From contig CM060734.1 of assembly GCA_030704615.1 (NCBI GenBank), positions 22,072,001 to 22,136,000 of the forward strand: a DNA stretch of 64,000 nt, given 5' to 3'. The notes beneath the pieces were generated by a model. The model searched no databases, had not been told where the DNA came from, and saw only the letters and a list, made by a program, of their open reading frames with translations. This stretch comes from Takakia lepidozioides. Taxonomy: Eukaryota > Streptophyta > Takakiopsida > Takakiales > Takakiaceae. The position numbers and the translations under genes were made by a program. Of this stretch, positions 1 to 10,518 are shown piece after piece (position 1 is the stretch's first letter; every line of letters starts with the position of its first letter).

Positions 1-313
1 GTCATCCTCAATTTGCCAAGTGTTGTCAGCGTGTGGGAAGTCCTGCCATTTGCATAGGTAATATGTGTCAAGGCAGGTAGCACCGAATGAGTCTATAGAA
101 GTCTGGGTTTTAATACCCAGTATTGCTTCAATGACATAGGCATTTGGGTTGTCAGAGTTATTGTGGGAAGAGGGTGAAGAGTGGGGAGAGTGCGGTGTGG
201 CAGCTGGGGAAAATGAGTGGTGGGTGCATGTCGTTGGGATAGAAAGGCTGGGGGAAAGGGGTGATGGAAGTTGGTCCACGGGTTGTGGCAGGGTAACAGA
301 ATCATAGGAAGAT

Positions 314-352
<39 letters not shown>

Positions 353-1430
353 AGATCTGACCTGAACTCCGGGAGTAGGTCTTCATGTGGGCTGTGTGGG
401 AACAGTCGGCAAGGAAGATCACAGTCCAGGGTGCATGACACAAATGGGATAGCAGAATAAGGTACGGAGATAGTGGAGAAATCGGCAGGTTTTAATAGTG
501 GCTCTAGAGTATTTCAGAGTAATTCACCAGGGGTGATAAACTTGATACCAGTGACAGTGGTAAGTTGGGTGAGGTTAGTGATGTGCCGTTCTTTAAAGTA
601 GGTGAGGATGGTTGTTTTCTGACGGGCGTGGGTGGCTTCGAATTGAGAACGGAATGGGCTAGAAGACCAGGAAATTTCTAGTGGAGAGACTTTGTTAGGA
701 TATCCTGGCAGATCAGTTTGAAGGCTGATACGCATTTGTCGGAGAATAAGCAGGGATCGTGCAGTTGGGGAGTGGCGGCAAGATTGTGGATGGAGAGTAG
801 GGAGAGAGTGAAGCCCATTAAATTTTGAGGCTAGGTGCTTGATGAGTCCACGGTAGGTGAACCCTAATCGACCAGGGTCGCTAAGGGCTTCTAGTAGTTG
901 AGTACCCAGGGTGCGGGCATAGGAGGTGATGAGGGGGCTAGAACCTATACCATAGCTTGGGTAAGGGCATTTGGGGTGCTGGTAGGAAGACCATAGATCC
1001 GTTTGGTAAGTTGGATAATATGTTTGTCAAGCATGCGGATGTCTGGAAGGAGAAATGGTGGAAGGGAGAATGGAGCAACGTGGAATGCATATTGGACTTG
1101 TGGTTTAAGTACCGATTGGGTGATCGCTAATTTAGGTCTAATGGGTAGAGGGGCTTTGAGGAGTGCCAAACTCTTGTTAGTTAGTTTGGTAAGTGTAGTA
1201 GCTTTTTTAACCTGCCAGTTGAGTGATGGGACGAGTTGTATGCCTAAGTATGTATAAGGTTCGTCAGGTCCCAAGAAAGGGAAAGGGCTATGCTGATATG
1301 GATGTAGTTTTGCAGTGGGAATCAATCGCGGCCCGGGTGAGCTTGCTGCGGTGGGTAGCTGCTGTGACGGCGCATTTGTGGATACTGAGTTCCATGCCTG
1401 ACTAGAGATTAAAGCGAGATAATTAGGGAT
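1..1430 (-). mobile_element. Non-LTR retrotransposon fragment: end of reverse transcriptase plus linker
   Basis: Read on the minus strand, 1325-945 encodes the C-terminal (thumb) part of a LINE reverse transcriptase, with the motif YLGIQLVPSLNW followed by a long helical stretch. Segments at 735-514 and 443-93 look like the proline- and histidine-rich linker that lies between reverse transcriptase and RNase H in such elements. The frames are broken by stops, for example TGA after TPGELL near 514. The catalytic fingers and palm are absent and the element runs off the window at base 1. The RNase H copy at 1604-2527 lies upstream on this strand, so the two are not in the order of one intact element. 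This is probably a separate truncated copy. Confidence 0.7.
315..350. repeat. Poly-G tract of 36 bases
   Basis: An uninterrupted run of G (C on the minus strand, a proline run in the LINE linker frame). Such a run is G-quadruplex prone, and its length in an assembly is uncertain. Confidence 0.95.
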
Positions 1431-1603
1431 GGGGAGGTAGGCGGTGGGTTATTAATGGGTAGATCATGCACCAGCAGGATGTCGGGGCATAATCTGGCAG
1501 AACAGGTGTATGGGGGACGCGAACAAGTACATGGAAGTAGCCATGGTGGAACAATGTGATCTGGGGGTTTGCCTTGATAGGTGCCTGCATTGACGAGTGA
1601 GAA

Positions 1604-3096
1604 CTAGCGAGTTTCAGAGCGCTGCATGAGGAGTTTGTGGATGTGCCAAACCGCTTGGTTGTGACGGGTTATATGACCGTGGATGACTGGATGGGTGCAT
1701 TGGCTAAGTATATGTGGCCATGTGTCCCGGACCTGGTGAGTGTGTAAGCATAGCGGGCAGTATGTTGATGGGAAGAGGCGTGGCCAGAAGACGTGCTTTC
1801 GTTGGTGGCCCATATATTGTGCGTAACGAAATTTAAGTGTTTGTCTAATTTGAGCATCAGTTGCAGCTTTGGAGTGCTGGAAATAGTTGGAGAGTTTATG
1901 GTGGAGTATAGTGGATAGTGCCCATTTTTTAATATGAATTTTGGTGTGGCTCATGGATGCCATTGCTTGTTGAGTGGCCTCCTTAGTGAGGATGGTGAGG
2001 AGATTGCGTATAGGCTTAGGGTCAGGGGGGTTTGGTACTGGGTGGATCAGCCATAATGGGTGGGTATGCGCAATGTGGATAGGATCATTAGTGGGGTCAA
2101 CGATGGGTTTGAGAGCACCAGATTGGGCGAGGAGGTCAGCCACCTGGTTACCAGCAATACTGGTATGTGAGTGGACTTTTAGAAAATGGATGGGTTGGCC
2201 CATGTTTATGGCTAGGTTGGCTATGGCAGAGATGAGATTGTGGTCTGGATGGTGGTGATGTGAGGAAGGACAGGCGCGGTGGTTACGAATGAGGAATAGC
2301 GATGTAAGACTGTCCGTGAAGAGATAGTAGGGAGGGAGAAATGAGGGTAGCTGAGAGATAGCAACGTAGATGGCTATAAGCTCAGCGTGGAGTATGGTGG
2401 CCGGGCCAGGGAGCCTGGCGGCTGTGCCCTGTTCCGAGGCAACGTGATAAACGCCATATCCGGCGTTGGATCCTGATTGGGAGCCATAAGTATAATGTGA
2501 GGGGCGCGGGGGGTATTTGAGGGGCATAGGTTTGGTGATATGGCAGGGGGGTATCGGGTGAAGGTGATGGGGGCAGGAGGGGGGGGGGGCGGGTGGTGCT
2601 TTAAGCCAGGTATTGCTCGGTTGATCCTGGAAAGTTGGACTAGTTGTGGGGTTAGTACGTGGAGCTGTGAGGGAAGGGGGTATGGTGTAGGTTGGCTGTG
2701 ACCTTGAAGCCGCGAGTACGCGTGAGTGTATTGCCTAGGTGATCATGTAGTGTTTGTGGAATGGAAGGGGATGATGCATGTTGGACATGTAGAAGAAGAG
2801 TGAGGGTGGCTTCGTCATGTTTGAGATATTTGGGGAAGGGTGGGTTTCTAGAGTAGAGAGGTTGGTCAGGTTCGATGGAGGCTAGAAGTGTGGTGCCTGA
2901 TGGGAATTGGAGAAGGGGGTGGGGGTTGTCCGACGACCTCTGGTGGGTAAGTATGAGGATAGTAATTGAGTGTGGGAAGGTTCCGCGAAGCGAGCCCACT
3001 GCGGAGCTTCCTGGGTATATAGTCCGCGGGGGGTGGGCCAACCCCTGGCCGGACCATGTGTGCTGGGTTGCGGAGCCAGAGGCCCCGAAGATGCAA
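1604..3096 (-). pseudogene. LINE ORF2 C-terminal part: RNase H domain and CCHC-like tail
   Basis: The frame 2527-1604 (307 codons) contains an RNase HI domain. Visible positions are E49 in ILHAEL, D72 in FTDSLTSL, and H121 and D131 in VHSHTSIAGNQVADLL. The first catalytic Asp, expected in a TDGS motif, is Tyr (YTYGSQSG, residue 14), so the enzyme is probably inactive. The tail has a CPLC-x-H-x-H-x-C arrangement typical of LINE C-termini. The frame 3041-2652 upstream looks like the linker between reverse transcriptase and RNase H. Bases 2580-2589 are another G-rich proline run. It is probably related to the 5' half at 7400-9920, but the reverse transcriptase that should connect them is missing. 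Confidence 0.75.
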
Positions 3097-3239
3097 TCTC
3101 TAGGGTGTTGTTAGTGATGTCAATTAGGATGTTGGCAGCGGGCGAGATACATATCGATTGTCCTGGGTTTGGGTTTGGGAGATGTGTTGTTGATGTTTCT
3201 GTGTGAGGTTGCGGGTGTTAGTACATGGGGTTATTTTTT

Positions 3240-4106
3240 CCCCTCAATAAAATTTTAAGTGGCCTATACCTTTTTCTTTTTCTTTTTTAAATGATGAAGA
3301 AAAAAGATAGAGAACACATTGCGATGATACTGAGAACTCCCAAAGAAAAGACGACAGGCTGAGCTCGTCAGCCGGAGAAGTAATCAAAGAGGGGCAAAGC
3401 GACGGTGGACTGATTTTGTGGCGACTCCCCAATCGAGGAACACTATACTTGCTTATTGCTTACTCAACAGTTTGAGGAATCCAAAACAGATAGGCCCCAT
3501 CTCAACAATTTAATCATCCACAATGTACCAAGCTCTTTTTCACAAAACTGCATAAAAACTGAATGTGCAGCCTGAGAAAGGCTCAGATCCATGAAACCTG
3601 AGTGCCGTGGAGAAGGTGAGCTACCACCTCAAAAAACTTTCAGAGTTTTCCACGGTAGAATCACATTCCAAAAGAAAATTCGTATGAAATAGTCATTAGT
3701 AAACAAAATTGAGGCACATTATATCATAGTAACCTGCCTTATGGCCTCTTAACTCACGTAAAAACTGCATTGTAGACCGTGTGAAAAGAAAACTACCTGC
3801 CTATCTGCCCGTAATCTGAGATTACGGGCCCCAGCCCATGGGCTCCACGGCGCAACAGGACAAGCGGGATTTTATGCTATTTAAACACCAAAACTACACT
3901 CACTAGGGTTTTGCGTTCCTCTCACGCATCAGCTGGTTTGTCTGTGTGTGCCTATCTTTGCATCGGTACTGTGCTTAACGGCGTGAGCAATAACAGACTT
4001 ACTACTTGATTCTACTCTTGTGTAAATGCGCAAGGAGGTCAAGAAGGAACAACATGGCTGATAGTTCAAGCTACCTCATAGTCTTGCACAGCAGAGCTTC
4101 TCGAGA
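3240..4106 (+). promoter_or_regulatory. Upstream region of the B3-domain gene
   Basis: No gene is seen here. The stretch separates the LINE fragment from the B3 gene. A TATA-like TATTTAAA lies at 3879-3886, about 225 bp before the start codon. A perfect hairpin lies at 3807-3829. The leader carries an upstream ATG at 4026 that opens a reading frame of 11 codons, and a second out-of-frame ATG at 4054, both of which could lower translation of the main frame. Promoter assignment is by position only. Confidence 0.45.
3807..3829. promoter_or_regulatory. Perfect 11-bp-arm palindrome upstream of B3 gene
   Basis: Arms GCCCGTAATCT and AGATTACGGGC are separated by a single G. It sits about 280 bp before the B3 start codon and about 50 bp before a TATA-like element. 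It could be a dimeric transcription-factor site or a relic of a small transposon end. Function is not shown. Confidence 0.6.
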
Positions 4107-5515
4107 ATGGGACCAAATGCAAATTCGTCATCATATGAGGACGTTCGCCGGAAGAGAATCGAAGAAAACAAGAAACGTATGCTAGAGCTTGGCCTCAAGG
4201 AACCGTCCAAGAGCTCGACCAAGTCATCCTGTCCATCCAGCGCAACAGTTGTGCGGTCATGTAAGAAAAGATGCCTCTCCCTTCAGGAGCTAGGCATGGA
4301 GCAGAGGCGGTCTTCTCGAGTGGCTGCCAAGCCAGTTGTTGATTACAAAGACCATTTTGAGATTGGGCTGCGGGCAAAGTGTGGGTCCAGGGGAGACATA
4401 CAAAGTCTCCCTCGCCGGTACTTCTCTGATAAGGCTCGCATGGCAGCGATTGAAGCTGCTGAAGAAATCACCAAAGGCTTAGATAATCCGTCCATTGTGA
4501 AGCCAATGTTACACTCCCACACAGCGAGTGGGTTTTGGCTCGGGCTGCCAGCCGCTTTCTGCAAGGTGCACCTGCCATTACAAGATGACCGAATTATGCT
4601 GCAGGATGAGCAAGATAAGGAATGGGAGACGATCTATCTAGCGAAAAAGGTGGGACTGAGTGGGGGATGGCGAGGCTTCTCGCTGGACCATAACTTGGTA
4701 AATGGAGACGCATGCGTGTTTGAGCTCGTTTCTAGGACTAGATTCAAGATCCACATTGTAAGGGCCTCTAAGCAGGACCCGGCATCCCAGGATGCAGATG
4801 AAGCACCGACGGAAGGGGAAACATTGACGGCAGAGATGAAAGAGACGAAACGTCCCACTAAGAAGTCAACTGCATCGTATCCAGCCAGAGAGAAAGTGGA
4901 AAAGAGCTCAAGCGGGAAAAAATCAATGACGCCTGTATCCAGGAAACTTCGTAAAACAATCAAAGAGGAGATGAACCAAGAAGATGCAGCTGTTCTTGAT
5001 GTGGTTCGGTGCAAGAGAGTCAAACAAGGTGCCAGAGAGGACACAGAATTGAAGGTCGTTGAGGCAGCATGGTCTGGCAAACGCAAGAGACAAGTCAAAG
5101 AGGAGGAGGTTGTGGTTTTCGAGCACAGTGATGAGGAAGGTTCACTGCCTACTCAGAAGGTCAAGACAAAAGGAGAAAAGACTCACAGCAAGAAAAGCGA
5201 GGTCGCTGACGTAAATGAGGTGATTGAACTAGAATCTAACCTTGAAGATGAGGACGACGTTTGGCAGTCACCAGCAGCACTTCAAAGGGTTAAACAGACC
5301 AGGGTTCTTGCCGGACATCACGGAGGGTCAGTACACCGTCAGGGGGAGAAAGCAAACCATCAGGAAGGGTTTCTGAACCATCGGAGAAGACCGGTAAACT
5401 AGCACGTAGGATCAGTAACTCATCAGGGAGGACCAGTAAGCCAGCTGCAAAATGGCTTGGTGTGAGGCAAGCTAGAAGGTCCCGTTTGCTAGGAAATATT
5501 CCAGTGAGGAACTGA
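4107..5515 (+). CDS. Plant B3 DNA-binding-domain protein
   Basis: An ATG-initiated frame of 431 codons (4107-5402). The N-terminus has the SSSYEDVRRKRIEENKKRM signature seen in plant B3 proteins of the At3g19184/Os06g0194400 type. A B3 domain covers residues 127-219, with landmarks HSHTASGFWLGLP, GLSGGWRGFSLDHNLVNGD and the final strand RFKIHIVRA. B3 domains bind DNA in the nucleus. Residues 220-415 are Lys/Glu/Ser-rich and acidic. The annotated frame ends in an atypical tail, while another frame, open from 5294 to the TGA at 5513-5515, reads as a Ser/Arg/Pro-rich continuation. A one-base indel or a small unseen intron near 5285-5330 is likely, giving a protein of about 465 residues. No intron interrupts 4107-5290; a retrocopy is possible. 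Confidence 0.85.
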
Positions 5516-6285
5516 CTGTAGCAAAAATGTGCATCCGAAGTAGAAGTGAAGGTGAGTAGATTGACGAATGGATCAGGAATCCAAGGACCAGCTCTCAACA
5601 TTGTGAGTTGATCACGTGTAGTTTTGCGGGGAGAGGGCAAAACCTGTGCCCAGATCGCTCTGGTATGGATCAGATCTTTATGCAATTCAACGTTCGTATC
5701 AAAGCGAATCATTATGTGGTAAGGATTAGCAAAGAGAGAGAGGGAGAGAGAGTTCCTAGCAGAACCTTAGAACACTACCTGCATATGTGTTGGTGAGATT
5801 CTCTTTAAGTCCATCTTTTTATTTACCTCCAGCCCCTCAATATTGCAATGCCAAAAAGCAACTGCAGGAGAAAGGCCTCTCGTTCTTGGCCATTGCAGTA
5901 TGACCCAATCCCCTTATAGTAACTTTGCTTTCTAGATTTTTTGGATGTTACTTACGTGTTTCACCCTTTGCTGTGATGTGTAAGTTGTCATTATATACAG
6001 CGGGCTGAACCACACTATCACCATCTCACATATTGTCACTGGCTTGGGAGGGCTGGTTTCAGAACTTGCCAGATAGACCAAAACCAATCAAGGAGGACAC
6101 AGTTATAGACTACCTCCGTTAGTGGGTAAAGTCTCTCTAGCTGGGTCAATGGTCAGGTGATTTGCTTGTTCGATATGCATTCGTGTCCAACAACCTGTTT
6201 GTTTGTTTCTTTCTTCTCGCTCTTGCCACATGAGACAACTGCATTTGTTTTCTAGTACCTCTAAAGTGTCAGGACAGACATGACA
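5516..6285. other. 3' flank of the B3 gene, no gene seen
   Basis: This stretch contains a short purine repeat (GAGAGAGAGGGAGAGAGAG near 5730-5750) and AT-rich non-coding sequence. Nothing coding is supported. It presumably holds the 3' UTR and terminator of the B3 gene. Confidence 0.5.
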
Positions 6286-6366
6286 CAGCAGATTGATGTT
6301 TGTGTGAAGAGATTTCAGCAGATTGATGTTCGTGTGAAGAGATTTCTAGAGGATATCTGCCAAACT
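6286..6366 (+). mobile_element. Short 3' fragment of the 53.7-kb LINE family, with internal duplication
   Basis: The sequence closely matches 56,440-56,490, the last coding segment of the + strand LINE (peptide QQIDACVKGFLEDI). The 30-bp unit at 6286-6315 is repeated in tandem at 6316-6345 with one base different. The match therefore links two sites 50 kb apart and marks a small LINE relic here. Confidence 0.75.
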
Positions 6367-6515
6367 TGAACAGAGAGGGAAAAAAAGCAAAATGTTAATC
6401 CGGCCAGACAGAATCTAGATAAAATCTGCTTTAAATAAAGACAAAATAAATGATGAACGCCGGAACAAATATGCATTAAATAAAAATAATCAAGCTTTTC
6501 TATGAAACCATGACA

Positions 6516-7360
6516 TTAACCCTTAAACGATGAGCAGTTCTTTGGTGGGCCACCCCAAAAAACGGATATACCTAGGGCATATCTCCCTGGCCCCAAACAT
6601 CCAGGGAAATGAACCTTACAACTTTCATCCTACCTACTGCATCTTCCTACCTGCAAAATTTCAGAGTGTTTGACCGTTCCAATTGCTATATTATAACATT
6701 TTTGTACTGTTGTTTTTTCAAATCCATCCTATTTCACCTTGCATTTTCTCCTTTGATCAAGGATTTGCCCAGTGTTTTTGATTTTTCCTGGTGAAATGCC
6801 CTCCACATTCTGAATGCAGGGCACCTAAAGGACACTCGCACAAAATTTCTGGTCCAAATTCCAAGTTTGGGAGGGGGTCGGGTTTGTATGTGAAAACAGG
6901 GGGGATAAATGGAGCCAAAAGTACTCTACAAACTGGAAACACCCAGGAGAAGGGGAATTTCACAATGGAATCAAAATTCCAGCGGTAGAAAGGTGGAGTG
7001 CCCCACTGCCCACAAGCCTGTCAAAATTTGGCATGAAAATTCCAAAACCCAAAGTCAAGATTTTCATTTAGGTGAAATTTCCGGTGAAGTCCTACTCAGG
7101 CATTCAGTGGCCGGACTGGCTATACGTTTCCGGTGGGATTTCTGTGCCACGTAGCCCACAACCCCGCGAGGTGAAGGGCTTCCCTGGAAGAAAAAATCGT
7201 AGCACCCGGCGCACCTTTCCAAGACCCTGTAACATTCACGGGCGCCAACTGCCATGAACCAACAACCTTCACATGAACAGTGCATGCAGGTCCCACCCTT
7301 TACCACAAAATGCAGAGAAGAATGCCCAAGAACTGTGGGGGGATTGAACCCCCAAATCAA
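6516..7360. mobile_element. Probable left end of a TTAA-type element
   Basis: Begins TTAACCCTTAA, the same first 11 bases as the terminal repeat of the 46,481-49,762 element, and then runs through similarly non-coding sequence. No matching right end was found before the LINE copy that starts near 7400, so the element is truncated or interrupted. A B-box-like sequence (GGTTCAATCCCC on the minus strand, about 7337-7350) occurs near the edge, as it does twice inside the larger element. Confidence 0.4.
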
Positions 7361-7399
7361 GGTGGTATAGTACCGCGTAGTATAGGGATAGGAGGGGTG

Positions 7400-9920
7400 G
7401 ATCCGTAGTATGAGCTAGAGTATTCAGTGGTACTGTCAGTATATATGTTACCAATGAGTTGGATAGAGTCTGACAGATAACCTAGGTCAGTCATGATTGC
7501 AAGAAGTCAGTCATGATCTAAGGAGCCGAATGCATTCTTAAAATCAATATACGGTCTAGTGTAAAGTCGTCTAGGTAGTGCTTGACTTTACACATACAAT
7601 TTTGGTTGTGATGGTTTGGGTGCAAACAGTTAGTGGTAGTGGGCGTGTAGGAGGTGCTTGGATCCAAATTTCATTCCTGATGTCCATAGGGTTAGTTAAT
7701 AAATGTCCATGCCGATGTTTGAGGCAATCGATAGGTGGATTTAGTGCAGGGTTGAAGATGGCTTTATGGCTTTTTTGGGTGGTCATGTAGTAGTTGGCTA
7801 AAGGAGGCAACAAATTTTTTGTGATTGTCCGAGGCTTTTTGTTTAAGAATGATAGTATACGTTTGGCATCTAGCCAGGTGGACTCAGGAGAGGATGATAA
7901 GTTGGTATCAGAGAGGGTATGGAAGAGTTGAAGCGTGAGAAGAGATGCCATTGGGTGGAAGTGGTTGTAGAAGCCAACAATGTTGCGTTGAGATATAGGG
8001 GAAAGGATCCTGGGTGGGGGGGGGGGGGGGGTGGAAGTAGGGACTGGTGGGATCGGTCTAGTGGAGATGAGAGATGGAGGGAGGGAAATGGATACCGGGT
8101 AGTGGTCAGAGTTGCATAAGCTGTCAATGTGGATGTGGCTTCTAAGATACGTAGGGATGGTGTCACGTGTATGGAGGTAGAATCCGTCGATAAGGCTTAA
8201 GGATAAGTAATTGAGGCCTCCTTGTCGTGAGTAGTGGTAATCAGATGAAATGTATGAGAATCGGTGTTGTTGATGAACTTAGCCCATACATGATCGATTG
8301 GGGATGGGGGTTTTGGGAGACCATTGAATGTGTGTCCAAGTAGAGCTATGTACTGGTTGAAGTCGCCAGCCAGTATATAGTGGTAGTTTTGCTGTTCGGG
8401 GTGGGAGACAGTGGAGGAGATAGTTTGTAGTATGTCTAGTATCAGTGCTAGATCTTCAATATGGGATGGCATATACAAGTAGATTAGTGTAATGGGGGTG
8501 AGTGCGGGTAGTGGGAGTTGTATAATTTGAAGGTGGGAGCGGAGGGGAATAGATACGGATATTTCAAGTGTGGTATTAGGAAAGTGGTGTGTTTTGAGGA
8601 TACCGAGTGCTACGCCACCTCGGGCTGGGGTGTATGGAGCAGAGCGACGTCTAAGGCATTGTGGTGCAGTCACGGGTGTACCGTACAGGAAATAGTATGT
8701 GGGCAGGAGTTTGTTAATGTATGAGCTGTTGGAATTATTGGTATGCAGTTTAGTTTCTTGGAGAAGAATAATGTGGGGGGGCGTAGAGTCTGTAAGGAGG
8801 TGGAGCAGACTTTGGATACTGGAGGCTAGAGAGCCCACGTTCCAGGTAGTGATGGTGAGAGTGTGGGGGCAGAGGCCAGAGTGAGTAGAGGGGGGATTGG
8901 GCGTAGGGACTGGTGTGGGGGATTGGGGTTGGGTTGTGGGAGGTACGGGTTGAGATAACATATGGGCTGGCAGTGGTCGGGAGACTAGAGTGGGAGTGAC
9001 AGATTTAAGGGTGGCAGAAAGAACTTCTTCAGAGAGGAAGGGGAATTTGGTGGTTATGTTCAGGTAGTCTTGGTTCGTGTTGGTGAGGGTAGCGAGATGG
9101 TCTCCTAGTTTCTTGTGTAGAGCACCGGGCTGTGCTTGTAACAGATTGAGCGATATGTGAAGGTCTGTTAGGCATTGGGAGGGGCCAGGTAGTTACTTGG
9201 GTGTGAGGGTAGAGTTTGTAACTTTTGCAAGATAGATGTGAGTAGGGAGTCTAATTGTGTGATCAGATAGTCTTCACATACGCTAGGAAGTGGGGAGATG
9301 GCGACAATGAGGGAGAAGAGAAGATGTTGGGCTGGGTGGGTGCTGTGTTTGAGAGCAAACATGGAGAGTGTTGGGTAAGGGTGCGGAGAAAGGCCAAAGG
9401 TAGGTATAGAGTGTCTGACAGTGTATTTGGGAATTTGGTTGTTAGTGGGTAGTGTGGGTAGGAAGGGGGCGAAGTGATCAAATAGGTGTCGGTAGGTATG
9501 CATAAGAGATAAACTGCTTGGGTAAAAGTAGAGGGCGTATTGATCTTGTGAGTCAGCGGGTAGCTGATTGACGATGTCATTAATAGGGGAGGGCCCTGGG
9601 TTGGGGTGGATGTCTCCGCATCTGAGCAGGTTGAGTGTGATATATAACTCTCGGTACATGGTGTCTGGCGAAGGGGGGTGGTGAAGGCGATGTTTGGAGG
9701 TTAGGTGGAGGTAGGAGTAGCGTCCATGAGGGCAATGGGGTGCGGGGTAGGCTCTGTGAGTAGATCATAGAATGGCTGGGGAGGATGTGAATATGTGGGT
9801 TGTGGTTTATTTATGGGATGTAAATTGGCCTGGGGGGTGAGGGTGGAACTAGTGGGTGAGGAGTTGTGATTTGTGTTTAATTGTAGGTGAGGTGGTATAA
9901 GGTAGTAACATGTATGCATT
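7400..9920 (-). mobile_element. Non-LTR retrotransposon, 5' half (N-terminal region and APE endonuclease)
   Basis: On the minus strand the order is: N-terminal frame 9659-9168 with a 2A-like motif; a proline-rich linker; apurinic-type endonuclease frame 8961-8197; and a post-endonuclease segment down to about 7571. The endonuclease shows TTWNVGSL (Asn41), LLQETKL (Glu69), AGDFN (near residue 197), and its C-terminal NSDHYPV motif, shifted into another frame near 8090-8130. Reverse transcriptase is absent. A G16 run (8016-8031) encodes a proline run. Several frameshifts show it is dead. This endonuclease nicks target DNA to prime reverse transcription. The missing 3' half may be represented by the fragments at 1-3096. 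Confidence 0.8.
9591..9617 (-). other. 2A-like peptide motif GDIHPNPGP
   Basis: Residues 15-23 of the frame starting at ATG 9659 read GDIHPNPGP, preceded by the hydrophobic stretch ITLNLL. It keeps the NPGP core of 2A ribosome-skipping peptides, but has His where the consensus D-V/I-E-x-NPGP has Glu. Such motifs are known near the N-terminus of several LINE clades; activity of this version is unknown. Confidence 0.7.
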
Positions 9921-10518
9921 TAGTTAGTGTGGCTTACACAGGAGGTGCACTGAGGAGATAATGGTACCATTGGATTAGCAATACAACAACCAGGGCCTCA
10001 TATGAATTACAAATTTTTTTATGCAAGTGGCCATTTCATACGAATTATCAAAGTCTTGAATACACATTTGCCTATGTGTGTGCAGTAGACCCAACCAAAG
10101 CACACCCAAAATATATCTAATGCAAAGCCTACAACTGCCTCACATGCACAAGTGCTGCATCTAAAAGCGTGTCCTCCTTAAGCCATTCATAACTTCGTGA
10201 GCACTTGCCCATGACTTGGCAACCATTCTATAGTGGTATTCAATGCATCAAAAGTCAAACCATTGATGGTCTTAAAACTGACCACCAACAAAATCAAGTC
10301 TACCCAAAGAGATTTGCCAATGTGTGCAACGGCGGGCCTCAAAACTAACCACTCCAAATCAACTCTGACCAAAGACATTCTCAAAGCTGAATACCTTCCA
10401 AATCCACTTTGACAAAAAAGATTCACAAAAGACATGAACGCGGGTCCCGGGCACCAGGGCCTTGAAACAACCCCTTAAGTAGATCCATGGTCGTCTTGCT
10501 GCATGCAGGTGAGATCAC
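9921..10518. other. Non-coding stretch between LINE and pogo-like element
   Basis: No gene is seen. The 3' end and inverted repeat of the pogo-like element should lie here, but I could not pair a terminal repeat with the sequence beyond 18,930. Confidence 0.5.

Noticed and set aside
4195-5712. Several antisense frames across the B3 gene
   Set aside because: They overlap the B3 domain codons and carry no motif; shadows of the real frame.
7335-7355. Possible tRNA gene (T-arm-like GGTTCAATCCCC on the minus strand)
   Set aside because: No cloverleaf, no A box at the right distance and no acceptor stem; kept only as a B-box-like motif.
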